Shown in pieces: positions 13,101-24,495 of a stretch of DNA of 64,000 nucleotides. Each line of letters begins with the position of its first letter. The first letter of the stretch is position 1. The stretch comes from Antedon bifida (lineage: Eukaryota > Echinodermata > Crinoidea > Comatulida > Antedonidae). Made by a program: the position numbers and the translations under genes. Under the pieces are notes generated by a model. It worked only from the letters and a program-made list of their open reading frames with translations. It had not been told where the DNA came from and did not search any database. The stretch lies in the NCBI GenBank assembly GCA_963402885.1, contig OY727101.1:9496917-9560916 (forward strand), written 5' to 3'.

Positions 13101-16100
13101 GATGGCTTCTCGGTCTTATAATGGTCATTGTCAACAGTTATTCTCAGAGATTCAGTGTCTTTAAACTCCTTCTACAAAATCAATAAAACAATTTCATGAT
13201 TGGAAATATCAGTATAGAAAATAAAGCATCTCCTCGGAGCTCCCGCTTCGTGAATAAAATACTGAAAGATGAGGGCATATCAATTTGGTCTCTGGTGCGC
13301 GTATGTACAACTCAGGGACTAGTGCTGTTCTGCCATACCATGTCGAGTGTTGAAGAGTCGCTAACCAATTGGTTTGAACAATACCATGAAAGCCCCAGTG
13401 GTCTAATGGTTGGGACATTTGCATATCAAGCAGAAGGTTCCGGGTTCGAATCTTGGTTGGAGCAACTTTTTCTCATTCTTACAGATTTCCTCATCTTTAT
13501 CGTTTCAAATGAATTAATTAAATTTCAGCAGATAATTTATTCCGTGCCTGTGACGTAAATTTTTTTAAATGTAACCATATTAGGCAAACCCCACAAAATC
13601 GTCACGCTTGAGGACTATCAAAATGTAAAGAAACTCAACAGTTCTCTTCAGAACTACAAACATGGTGTACCGCAAACTTTATATCAATCAATATCAATTC
13701 TATATTTAATAGGCAGCCAATGTAAATCTTTTAAGGTGCCAGTGAAAATGTAGGCAAATTAGTAGACCATATTTAGTATGAGCTGGAGCTGATGCAGTTG
13801 TTTACAGTATGTGGGAGCCTGGATAACAAGGAGTTACAAATATCCAGACAAGAACTAACAAATGCATGTACAAGTTGCACTATTTAAGTATTTATGGATA
13901 TTTCTTAATTAAAAATGAATGACATAACTTTAGAAATATGAGCCATCATCTTGAGATTAGCATCAAGAATTACACTAAGATTTCTGACTTGTACAGTAAA
14001 ACCTTCATTTTACGTATGGTACGGGACCGAAAGGGATACATAAAACATGGGATTCGTAAAATCTGGCTTGACCTTAAATTAACCCCCAAAATATGTAGAT
14101 CATAGCTAAAAAGGCTGCTGTGTTTGCCTACTTTACTTAATACAGCATGCAAGTAGGTGGTCACTAGCTAGGCCTAGACTATCTAGGCCAGGCTAGTAGT
14201 AGGTCTCTAGATGAAAATCTTGCCGCCGCCAAGTTGATCCACCCCGGAAATTGGATCATGCTTCGAAATAAGACTTCGGGGACCCCCATTGGAATTGCCC
14301 TTGAAATTAATAACTGTATGATTAAAAATTGAAAATATTAAAATTAATATTTTTTAAATCATGATTTAAGCCTGGCTCTCTCTAAATGCCTTACAAGGTA
14401 CAGGGAACAGTGTATAGGCCTAATTGACATGGATACATTTACTAAAATGTTTTTACCATTATATTTCATCAATTTTTAATTTTGGCTAAGAACCGATTTA
14501 TTTGGCTAAATAAAACAAAATTGGACATTAGTCGTTTTGGCTATAGATAAACAGGTTTGACTAAAAAAATATTTCGCCAAATGGCTAAACATTGAAATGA
14601 AATGTTAGTGCTACCCCAGCTAATTAGAATAAAAGGAGAGTCATGTTTCACACAAAGTTATGCGCACATGCGCATTTAACATTTTTAGATGCGCAAAATT
14701 AATTTCTAATCAACTTTCTACGCAAATCATGTCATTTTGTGTTTTGTCAAAAATTCCCACACGCACAAACTTGTTTACGCGTACGATGCACTCTTGAGTA
14801 TAAAAACATGTTTTTTTTACTTGAATTATATTTTTTCAGCTTTTTCAGGTAATTAAAAAATTTTTTTTAAGCATTTCCACTTCATCATACGATCATGTTG
14901 AATTAGACAATTTGCGTGCGATTTAGTTAAAAAATTACAAATGCTGTTAAAATCATGTCTATTTTTAATCTATTATAGCTCCTCTGGATCAACCGTGACC
15001 CCAAATTTGTTTAACTTATAATAATGCAAGTAGATAAGTTGTAGATATGAATTAATGCAAAATTGTTACCTCTCGGATGTTATGACGTCATCATATGGCC
15101 ACCCGAATATAAAATATAGATTTTCTTTTGTTATAGCTCATAACATTGAATAGAGCGCATCTCGCTTATCCGTAACTTAAATTCGCCCAGATATTAATAT
15201 TTGTTTGCTCAATCAATTATCTTTTGTAGGAGTTACAAACATTTTAATTTTTAATGACGTCATCATGTTCAAATATGTGAATAACTATCCATTTTTTTTT
15301 TAACTAAAGATCGATTTATATGGCTAAAAAAAAATTGGACTTTAGCCATTTTGGGTATAGACAAACTGAAAGGGGTTAGGGTTTCGCCAAACAAAATGAA
15401 ATGTTAGTGCCACCCAAACGCAGTTCAATTGGTCATATGCTGTCTACATTATACTATACTTAGTTTTAGTGCACCTTTACCTGTTGAAAAGATTTCTTCA
15501 TCTTTCTTGTTGGATCTTCATTCAATTGTGTTACCATTGGTAGTGGTGGTGGTGCATACCTACCCCCACTAGATGAATTGGTGTGAGGTGGCATTCCAGT
15601 ACTAGGTTGTGCTAAACATTGCTGCTGGGCATCAGTAACTAAAGCAGATGACAAATTCTCATCATGGCTGAATACTGGTTCTGTTGACCTACCATAATAC
15701 AGGTCTAAGTTTGTTTCATGAATTTGATGCCTTGATGTATTAGGGGGTAATGGTGGTGTGACTGACCTAGGCCTACTAGAAGACTTTCTAGGAAAAGCAG
15801 TCATAGGACCAGGCCTCATAGTATTATTAGAATTCTTCCGATCATGATCACTCACAGCAAAACTTGAATATTCATCTCTGTGCCTTTTTCCACTGCCACT
15901 TAACCATTTATCATTGTGTTCATAACTTTTCTCTGGACTTCTAGGCTGATGTCTAAGCCTAGTAGTAGTGGTAGGAGAATTATCTCTAGGCCTAGCCACA
16001 GTGTTATCATGTGACCGTGTATCAAGCATTCTGCTTGATCGTTCATTAGATCGTCTTTTTGGACTTGGTGGGCTACAAGACCTTGATTCATTAAATCGTG

Positions 16101-16206
16101 GATCAATATTCCCTCTACCACGTCCTCGCCAACCACCTCTCCCTCTAGGCCTATGCGAACCTCTGCCCCCAAAAAAGCCACCTCGTGCTTTTGCTGGAGG
16201 ACCCAT
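4138..16206 (-). CDS. ZNF318: ZNF318-like zinc-finger protein, 7 coding exons
   Basis: Nuclear zinc-finger protein related to vertebrate ZNF318, whose relatives are linked to transcription and RNA processing. Exons read by eye on the minus strand: 15481-16206, 13047-13171, 8340-10965, 7347-7613, 6573-6663, 6068-6216 and 4138-5418. All join in frame, giving about 1754 residues (human ZNF318 is about 2280). Exon 1 is RG-rich. Exon 3 is a long acidic, serine- and lysine-rich stretch with a coiled coil (roughly residues 1000-1100). Two C2H2-type fingers of the wide U1-like kind follow: HFCKMC...HLHSKKH at the end of exon 4 (about 1219-1245) and FYCKLC...HLKSVEH in exon 6 (about 1299-1325). The spacer CDPFDRPWMSDM between them is a family hallmark. 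The ATG at 16206 has A at -3 and G at +4. The exon 6 acceptor is weak. The first intron holds a SINE and other repeats. Confidence 0.9.
11750..11935. repeat. Cluster of palindromic AGATATCTGAGTTTTCT units
   Basis: At least four alternating units of CTAGAAAACTCAGATAT and its reverse complement, spaced about 30-35 bases apart, inside the second intron of the ZNF318-like gene. Every unit can pair with its neighbour, so the stretch can fold into several hairpins. A related short copy is at 2091-2142. Confidence 0.75.
12670..12964. mobile_element. Foldback element with 46-bp inverted arms
   Basis: Arms at 12670-12715 and 12919-12964 are inverted copies that match at all but one or two positions, starting AAAATTGACGTCTTAGT and ending GTTTGCATTGCCC. 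About 200 bases lie between them. No clear target duplication is visible. It lies in an intron of the ZNF318-like gene and is most simply a MITE or foldback element. Confidence 0.7.
13372..13535 (+). mobile_element. tRNA-derived SINE, copy 2
   Basis: Second copy of the SINE at 8-165, in intron 1 of the ZNF318-like gene, antisense to it. Bases 13392-13463 can still fold as a cloverleaf. The anticodon stem TTTGC/GCAGA encloses the loop ATATCAA, and the B-box GGTTCGAATCT is intact. The acceptor stem is imperfect here, whereas copy 1 keeps the 3' side TTGGGGC. A tRNA finder might report it, but the shared flanks show it is a SINE. Confidence 0.75.
14481..15416. repeat. Direct repeat pair in the first intron of the ZNF318-like gene
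   Basis: Two related blocks, about 14481-14616 and 15301-15416, share ACCGATTTATTTGGCTAAA-like and TTTAGCCATTTTGG-like segments and both end in AAAATGAAATGTTAGTGC followed by a CACCC or TACCC motif. They flank about 700 bases with no coding signal. They could be two copies of a short element, or degenerate terminal repeats. Confidence 0.5.
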
Positions 16207-16880
16207 TCTGATTTGAACTTCCCTTTCGTATTTCTTCGCCAGTTAGTTAGGTCTAGTAGTAGTAGGCTAGGCCTAAACTGGTGGAGTGGTAGTAGCACGC
16301 CAGTAGCACTACGTACGACGTGTGTATATAAATAATGTAGGCTAGGAGGTAGGCGCCCTACAAAAAGCGGATTGCCCAAAAAGCCAGGCTAGGCCTACCT
16401 GGGCTACCTAGAGGATAGACAACAATATAACATGTTAATTATAAAACAAAGTGGTAAATGTAAAAATATAAACATTAACAAAATAGTGTGACCTTCATAA
16501 TTTAACCTCACTTAATGAGCAATAGGTTTCCTACAATTCAATCAAAAACGAAATTGTTATCTCTAAATTTGTCCAGTATAAATCACCACCATTCACAACA
16601 AAACACCACGATCCGCGTCGCGCGGGGATGATCGAGAGAGAGACCGAGAAAGAAATGATGGTTGACGGACGACGACGATGGCGGCCGGCAAAGCGACTTC
16701 GATAACTCCAGAGGGCGCCATATTTAAATGGTCAATTGGAATAAAGAGCTGTGAGAGGCTACAGTATACAAATCACTGGAGAGGTGTAATAATCCGAAGG
16801 CTAGAGGGCGTACTCCAGACTGAAAAGTGATTTCAACAGGTCGGAGGGGGAAATAACAAGATGGCCGCCGTAAATGTCTA
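16207..16880 (-). promoter_or_regulatory. Putative promoter/5' UTR of the ZNF318-like gene
   Basis: The most GC-rich stretch for several kilobases lies at about 16610-16690, upstream of the ATG at 16206. It contains GATGGCGGCC (16677-16686), and an AAGATGGCCGCC occurs at 16858-16869. Both resemble YY1 sites often found near metazoan start sites. No TATA box stands out. The exact start site is not determinable here. Confidence 0.4.
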
Positions 16881-17285
16881 TATAAAAAATAATATTCTAA
16901 TATAATACATTAAGACCACATAAATTACAACACATATTCTTGTCAAAGCACAGTGAAGTTTTTCTAAAATTAAATATATATGTATTGTCCCTTGGACTAA
17001 TTAAAAAAAAATTGTTAAACAAGATTTCGAAAAAAAGTTGGTCATTTTGAAGTATCATAATAGTTAGAGCTCACTATGTCGGTCGGTCGTTAAACACTAA
17101 ACTTACATATGGCCTTGTCTTGATATTAGTTTCATCTAGCTATGTAAATTTATTCCTTATGGCCAGGAATCGATGTGGTTATGTTTTTACGGTGCGAAAT
17201 CAAAAATTACGCGGTCTACGCACAATTTAACGAAATCACGTTTGTAATCATATCTTCACAAGCATGAATCACAATTAAATAATAT

Positions 17286-17816
17286 TTGGTACTCTTAAAT
17301 TTCAGGTCATATTTCATCATATATTGTACAAGATCCTTGCGACGTGCAATAGGACAGTTAAAGAGAAGAGATGACGTCATTATTACCAAACCAGATAAGG
17401 GTTCAGGAGTTGTTGTTATGGATAAACAACAATATGATCAACTCCTTCGTGAAGCATCAGTTAACACTTCAAATTTTAAACCCGTAAGTAAAACACAACC
17501 TAAATCAAGAGGAAGACCAATCAAACACTACCATCCGCTGATAGTGAAAGAGAAACAAGTAGGCCTATCACGTATTTTCGTGATCTTCCTATAGAAGTAG
17601 CTTCGACAATCACTCAGCAAGGTTCGAGGCTTGCCCATCTTTTACGATCTGTGTGACGTGGAAAACACCCTACAGTCATCTAATAAGATGACAGCATTCT
17701 ACCGACGATATGTTGATGATACCATTGTTTTTATGCCGGACCAGGACTATGCACACAAGTTTCTGGACACTTTAAATAACACACACATTGCGATTGACTT
17801 GAACAGCCTATAATTA
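17286..17816 (+). pseudogene. Penelope-like element reverse transcriptase, degenerate 5' part
   Basis: The first open piece contains ITKPDKGSGVVVMDKQQYD, the N-terminal signature of Penelope-like reverse transcriptases. A second piece at 17631-17813 contains FYRRYVDDTIVF, the catalytic YxDD motif. The core palm between them is shortened and frames change, so the copy is dead. A GIY-YIG-type end of the same class of element lies at 26052-26357. The two may be remnants of one insertion. Confidence 0.8.
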
Positions 17817-18339
17817 GTATTGTTCTTCCTTTTAAAATGGATATGAAACAATGTTAAAAAAAATGAGTTAGTTTCATTATCGGAAAGTACGCATAGAATC
17901 ATGTTAGTGACCTTTATGCTAAATATTATGGACGTCTGGGTCCCCCTCTAATCGGTGACAAAAAATCTTTTTGTGACGTCACTAAAAGAAAAATTTGCAT
18001 TAGGAGAATTCGTCATTCACAGACTTTTGCAGATTGGCTCTATATTATTACAGCTTTGGCTTATCCGCTTTACATTTTTGTTTATGAATATGTTTTAAAT
18101 GTTTTCGAAAACAATTTTTGTTTGTTTGTCAACCGATTATTTTTTAAAATGAGTTTTAAAATCTGTTCTTATGGCAATCTTCTGCAAATTGACTAACGTT
18201 TTGCACCGGGAGGCTGGAGAAACGTAGATACAGTGCGCATGTGTGAAAATGTCAATTACACGATCGCTACGGAGAAACCCCGACGCCATTTTTTTTCCAC
18301 TATCGACGGCGGAGTGTTTATTTTTATCATCATTTTGGA

Positions 18340-20112
18340 ATGGATAGTGAAGAGGAATATTTTGTAGCGGATATAGAAATAGAAGAAGATTTACTACCAG
18401 TAAATCCTGACAATTTAAGACCGTTCGATAATGACCCACGTCTACCACCATTGCAAAGGCCCGCAGCAGACGATCGGTTAGGCCTACCTCCTGACGCTCG
18501 TCGGGCCAGGGAATTCGAACGGTTTGGGCTTCCACCTAACATGCATGTTAGGCAAGGTCGAGAATGGTAAGCGATAAGTAAGAGAGATGTAATGGGACCC
18601 CATGGTTTTTTTAGACCTACTTTGGGAGTTACTGCTGTTTCGCATCTTTTCGATTTTTCACTCTTTGTACTCAACGCGAAAATAAACCTCCCTACCTGTC
18701 CTGCCTAGCTAACCTATCCTAGTAGTAGAGTATATAAATATACTATACTAATAGTCCACCTGCTACTATAGTACTAGGCCTAGCTATATTAGAGATAGAG
18801 CTAGAGGCCTAGGCTATATTCAATAGTCCTACTACTACTAGGCCTAGGCTCATATAGCCTAGGCTAGTCCTGGCTAGATAGTACTATCAGTAAGTTGTAG
18901 TTATTATATTATAATTAGCAGGCCTACTATTAGTATTAGGCTATGTAGGAGAATACTTTTAGAATATAAAAAATAGACTACAGAATAGATTAGTATAGTA
19001 GGTATGTATGGTAGGCTATCTAAGCAGAGAGGCAGTCCACCATATTAGCATTTTGTACAGTAGGCCTAGGCTAGTAAATAGTATGCTAGTACAACCTGTT
19101 ATTATGTAATGACTAAATGTAGGCATAATTAATTAAATTAGGAAGTACATTAAAATGACTGCAACTACACTTTCACAAATCATATTAATTATCGACTGTA
19201 TATATTTAGGGCTCTACTATACACGTTGCGAAAGTAGGAAACAATGAGCCACATTAATGTGTAATCTATGATTTTGTTTAAATAGGTGTGAATGTGGAAA
19301 CTGTGTGGAAGAAGAAACATGGGAGAATAGATACTGTTGCCAACAGGTAATATTAATTTTTAATAATTAATTATTTTCAGAAAAAACACAAATTAAAGAA
19401 TTGCATTGTCCCACAAAAACATGAAAAATGAAGATATAAAATCAAATTTCGAATATAGTACGGTAGGCCGTTTTACAGTTTTAGTAAAAAAAAAAAGACA
19501 AAATAAATGGCTTAATATAACCAAAAACCCATTAAATCTGACTCGGACCAACTATTTTTTGGCTTTAAATTAATTTGTGTTTTCTTTGTATTTTGTTACA
19601 GGTAGAAAAAATCAACAACAAAAACAAGGAGGGACCTCAGCACACTGGGTGCGTAACAACACACCCATGGTTCGAACCTGCAATTTTAAACCCAGCAACA
19701 CTACAAATTGCGTATTGGCAGTATGTCTCGCAATACCAAGAACATGTGGTGGAAGGTGCAATAGAAAGGTACTGTACAGAGTAAAAGTTAATAAAAAAGA
19801 AAAATATATTATATCATATGTATATCAATCTACTATTAATTTCCAACTGGAGGAATGTACATGACAGGAATCTTACAAGACAAATAAACAAATAATTTGA
19901 ACACAATAACATGTATTTTTCTTTTGTTTGTACATTTTTCCAGGCGATACAGATATACTGCATACCGCCAATTTGTACGTTGGTGCTGGGGGTTTCTTGG
20001 CAAGGACCGAAGAATACCAATGCCATCTTGTGTTATGAAAAAAATACGAGATGTTTTCCCAGATGAAGCCAACAATTACACAGGGTTCAAATATCCACCA
20101 TTGGATAGATAA
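18340..20112 (+). CDS. Stand-alone P2X7 C-terminal (ballast) domain protein, 4 exons
   Basis: Exons 18340-18566, 19286-19346, 19602-19768 and 19944-20112 join in frame into about 207 residues. The protein matches the intracellular zinc-binding ballast domain of P2X7 receptors. It has WCECGNCVEEETW then CC, the segment CVTTHPWFEPAILNP, and the block YRYTAYRQFVRW, followed by IPSC-like MPSCVMKKIRDVFP and YTGFKY at the end. No transmembrane or channel part is present. It is an example of the domain as its own gene; fusion of such an exon to a P2X channel is the accepted origin of P2X7. The first about 70 residues are acidic and proline-rich. The ATG has G at -3 and +4. It ends 16 bp from the stop of the convergent THAP gene. 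Its function here is unknown; zinc binding is inferred from conserved cysteines. Confidence 0.9.
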
Positions 20113-20128
20113 GGTAGACTCAAATTCA

Positions 20129-23100
20129 TTATGTTGTAGGTTTGAATCTGCTTAGTAACTTGGCTACAAACTCATTTTTGTCAGGTTTTGGCATTTTCTC
20201 TGCAATTGTGCCTGGGTCACACATTATCTCTGGTGTGTAATATAGTTCTTTTGTATTTGTTTTTGCCATGTACATTGCCATTTCAATGACGTTAATTGCG
20301 TATTCTGAAAGGAAAAACAAATAAATAATAATAAGACTTTTTGATTACAGAAAACATATATATGTTATATTTTTTAAATAAATAAATAAATCTTACCAAA
20401 AGTGGGGTTAACTAAATGTTTTTTTGCCACCCAGTCTTTTTTGGCTCTAGAATACCACAGTGAATACTCTTTCTCGCCTTTTTTATTTTCTCGCTGGCAC
20501 CGTCCGACATTCTCATTACAATGCAGTGCAGCAATGTACGTTCTGAAAATAGTAAAAAAATTGTTTGTCTTTCACCATTCCAATGACTCGAGTAATTTTT
20601 TTTTGTTTCATTTTTTAGCTTGTTTTGGGAAGATGTATAATACTACCTTGCAATCATTCCCTTGAAACGGTATGGATGCATTTTTGGAGCGAAGTGATTG
20701 ATAACTTGATGGAATGATTCGTTAGAATATGTCTGGATAGTAGGTGATAACTGTTGAACTGATCTTAAAAGATATGAAGAATTCAGAATCTTTGACAATA
20801 CTTCCTCAGCTTTAGAGCCTGTATTCGAGATAATAACAAATCATGTGTTTAGACATTACAGTAAACATTGTAAAATTGTAAAATGTTCGTTTGTCAGTGT
20901 GCAATTTTTACTTTGATTGAGATTGGTTACTACTTAATTATACACATGAGATACTTACTTGGGAGAATGTAATCCCGTTCTTCCAGTTCACCATGCATGC
21001 ATTTGGGATACAAGGGAGTTTCATGTTCATGTATCCCTCTAACATGATTGTATATGCTTTTAAATTTTTGGACTCTTAGTTCCTTGTCGTGACTCAAATC
21101 TTTAGTCTCGGGTGTAGTTGACGCAATCCAATAAATCATAGTTACAATAGATTTGATCCATTTTGTTATCTGGTCACAGTCTTTAAGCTTTCCACCCTTC
21201 AGACATTGTTTTTTTACACCTGCATGTCAATTTAAGAAAATACAGATTTTATATTTCTTTAAGCAGTTTGATCATATTAAACATCTTCAAATAGTATACA
21301 CACTTTTTATTTAAAAAAAAAAATATATTGTGTTTAAAGATTGTTGGCAATTAAATGGACTACTGTACTGAGATAACAGTTTAGTGTATAATTTTATAAT
21401 ATTAATCATGTACCATATTAGTGATGGTTCAGCAAAGGTGATGAATTGAAGTAGTTAAATACTTGCCTTTAGCAACATGCCACACATCAAAGTAGTGTAT
21501 TATATTCTGCATGGAATTTTTGAGGTAGGCAGCTACACTACTATGTCTGTCGGAAACAATTCTTTCCACTGTAACTCCGTAACCTTTTAAAACCATCAAT
21601 GTTCTTTTCAGCCCCTCCAGTTCCATTGCTGGTGAATTCGAACATTCATCTTTCTGTAAAACAAATTCAGTTAAAAAGTTATAATTTAGGAGGTGGCATG
21701 TCCAACATTGTTATAAGCACAGTACAGGTAAAGTATTACTGTACAATAAAGATGGAGTAAATTTGACTTGACGACTTACTTGGACCACTTCAATGTGGAT
21801 TACTTTATGGGTGTCTGCATCAATTGTGGTATACGTGCCAAACTTGGCTGTATGTCCTGGGCTATCGCAGCGCATATCACATGAAATATTCATGTTGCTC
21901 TTGAAATTGTGTTCTCTCTGCGCTGCGAAAACACAGGACACAGCTGGCAGCAAATACCTAAAAAAAAACATAACACATCATCGAGCTCCAATGAGCGTTT
22001 ATTGCTGTGAATAATAATACGAATTTGTAAAGCGCCAATTCTAGCAGTAAGTGATCAAAGGTGCGGTGTATGAGAGCTAATTTGAATTTGAGTTTTTAAG
22101 GCAGATTTAAAGGCGATCGACATGATCGAATAGAGGCGGGTAGCTCATCCCATAAGCGAGAGGCAGCAGAAGTAAATGAATGCGATAGACCATTTAAAAA
22201 ATATAATAATAGTTGTACTGTACTTACCATTTCTGGTGGTAAAAATATGTTCTATCAGTAAAAACTGCAATGTTTAAAAATCTCATAGCTCTTAAAAACT
22301 GTGTTATACAACAACCTATAAATATAAAAAAATGTATTTATGTACTGTAAATAGTGTCAATGTTGTTTGAACCGTAAACTTTTAGATTATTTCAAGCCTT
22401 CATAAAAATGAAAAAGAATAAACCTTATCTTACCTGACACAAGAATAGCGGCAGACAAAAGAATGTTAAACAAAAACATTTTTCCATGTTTTGGTTGGCT
22501 CATCCATTCAAATTGATAGCCGCAACTTCGATTTCTGCACTTTGACTCTATCTCTACTGCTGTTCCACACTCTCTCTTTATTTTTCTATCTGCTTTCCCT
22601 CCACACTGCCGACACCTGTCAAAGAGAGCCATTAATTCTCTTTGACCAACAATATACTTTCGCTGACCTCTAATAGTATCCGCTGGTTCTATATAATCTG
22701 TTTGGTCATCTGGACCAATGTAGTCCGCATCTGCATCGTCATGATCACTATCACTGTCGGATTCCGAATATAAATTGAATGCGCCACGTGTGCCTCTTAT
22801 ATTTCTTCCTTCATCATCCGAATCTATTGTGTAAGTAAATTTGTCATGTCAAAAAACGGCATTGACAAGTATTTGATTGACATCAAATTAAGATATATAA
22901 GTGCGCAATAAAAACAATTGGCCTAAAGCTCTGTCTACACTGTCAAACTTTGTGACAAAAAAATGTGATATGCCCATATATGGACATGATGATGTCATAG
23001 AACCATCATATTTAAGCATAGTAGTTTGATAGTGAAGACAGAATCATCAATGTAAAAAAGTTTAGTATTAATATTGGCATTACCTGAAGACTGCACATAC

Positions 23101-24495
23101 TGTCCTTGTGCCTATGTACAAAAATATAGTAATTATTACATTTAAAATACAGTACTAGAAATAGTTTCCATAGGGATTTAATCAAAATTAATCTAATGAC
23201 TCCCTGCATTAATTGTAATTGGTAGATAGGCATAGACTTTTTGTATAAGCCTTTTTCACGAAATGGAAGACATTTTCGACCGATGACAAACAATGCTGTG
23301 CAGGGAAGCGTAAAAAAAAAAAAAAGAGTTTTCATGGATTTCAAGACACCATGTTAATTAAAAAATTGTAACCCCTGATCGTATGAGGAAATAAAGTTAC
23401 TGTAACATTTTCTTAAAAGATTGGCCTAAAACATCACTGTATGTCTGAAAAAAAATTAGAAATTGATTTTTTGTTCGCTTAAAATTCATAAAAAAAAAAA
23501 CACCCGTGTATAAGCATAAGCGTTTGTCACCACCGTTTTTCCCGCGATGCAGTTGCGGCGCCTATGCTTTTATACACTGTGGTGTGCTATGTTATTTCTG
23601 TTGGTTACGCTTCCCTGCACAGCATTGTTTGCCATCCGTGAAAAGGCCTACTTACCGACGATGTACTTGGACCACGGCTGGCTGCTAAAATCTAAAAAAA
23701 AAAGAAAGATGAAATAAATAAATAATTTCTGCGTTTTTTTGGCCTATGCGTATTTACCAGATTGAACTAACCTAAAACGATAGTAGATAGGCCTAAGACG
23801 GTATAATAGGTTAATAGAGTCTAGTGACAATGCTAGACCCTGTATGCCGCATACCATTATTTCGTACTGTGCGTAACGCGCGTTCAAAATTTGGCTATTA
23901 TTAAACTAGCCGTCATGCATCTACGAAGAAGTTTAGGCCTACACCGAGATTATTTCTATCCACAATTATTATATTTCTATTCATAAATTAGGGCCTAGGC
24001 CTAAATGGAGATTGTTTCTATTCGTAATTATATTTTAGTAAAATACCAATATTCTATCTGGGCAATTTATGATAAACAAAATGTTTTGTGATTTGAGTAC
24101 TGTATGCCTACCCTATTGACCTCTCGCCTCCGATAACAGGTCCGCATCTTCTTCTTTTTTGGCTTCGTGCTATCAGTATCATCCCTATTCCCTTCTATTA
24201 CTGGCGATTTCAATGTTGGGAAAGCGCCAGGACGAAGACGGTATCTTATTTTTTTCCCCTTCTTTCCCATCTCTTGTATTTCGGTGCGGTTTATGTTATC
24301 TTCTATACAAAAATGCTCAGTGCATATTTTATGAGACGGCTTCCAGATGTATCCTTTTCTAGTTAGTTTTACGAAATCCTCCCATTTTTTAAAAGTTTCC
24401 ACTTGGTCCACTTGGCTTGGAAAAAGGAGAAAGGATACATGTGGGTGGGATGTTGGGGTCCTGTTGCACCCCCCAATACAGCACGCATTAGGCAT
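20129..24495 (-). CDS. THAP-domain protein with DDE-transposase-like body, about 11 exons
   Basis: Exons: about 24112-24495 (donor at 24112 or 24121), 23656-23691, 23084-23111, 22434-22823, 22228-22315, 21780-21957, 21467-21653, 20959-21219, 20647-20818, 20397-20542 and 20129-20304. All join without a stop, giving about 680 residues. Residues 1-90 form a THAP zinc finger (CCIGGC, HKICTEHF, then LRPGAFPTL), a sequence-specific DNA-binding module. A serine/aspartate-rich linker and a CRQCGG...CRNRSCGYQF cysteine knuckle follow. The body has CDMRCDSPGHTAKFGTY, IVSDRH, HYFDVWHVAKG and NESFHQVINHFAPKM. These are plausible D, D, D-x2-H and E positions of an RNase-H-like transposase, perhaps of the Kolobok type. 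The intron after 21467 has a GC donor (AAAG/GCAAGT). An intact frame over 11 exons suggests a recent element or a domesticated gene. Confidence 0.85.
22015..22195. repeat. Possible dispersed repeat in a THAP-gene intron
   Basis: The stretch has a composition unlike its surroundings: TTGTAAAGCGCCAATTCTAG, then GGCAGATTTAAAGGCGATCG and GGGTAGCTCATCCCATAAG. It resembles fragments of interspersed repeats seen in echinoderm-type genomes. No second copy is present in this window, so this is a weak call. Confidence 0.3.
22926..23046. mobile_element. Small MITE with GTCTACACT inverted ends, copy 1
   Basis: Begins CTCTGTCTACACTGTCAAAC and ends with the near inverse GTTTGATAGTGAAGACAGA; the interior carries CCATATATGGACATGATGATG. 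The same start and interior recur at 48303-48475. It lies in an intron of the THAP gene. It is short and non-coding, so non-autonomous. Confidence 0.7.
23246..23655. mobile_element. Foldback repeat filling an intron of the THAP gene
   Basis: Arm 1 (about 23246-23312) reads AAGCCTTTTTCACG ... GACAAACAATGCTGTGCAGG, ending AAGCGTA. Arm 2 (about 23607-23650) is its inverse, TACGCTTCCCTGCACAGC to CGTGAAAAGGCCTA. Arm 1 has about 21 extra bases. Arm 2 touches the splice donor of the 36-base exon 23656-23691, so a hairpin in the transcript would bring the two ends of this intron together. Confidence 0.65.

Noticed and set aside
13392-13463. Functional tRNA gene
   Set aside because: The same sequence with extended shared flanks occurs at 8-165, so it is a SINE; the anticodon would be abnormal and the acceptor stem is imperfect.
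13196-13558. 120-codon open frame on the plus strand
   Set aside because: It runs through the SINE and antisense to the ZNF318-like intron, with no domain and no splice support.
17820-18339. Continuation of the Penelope-like RT frame
   Set aside because: Multiple stops and no recognisable RT motifs; left unassigned.
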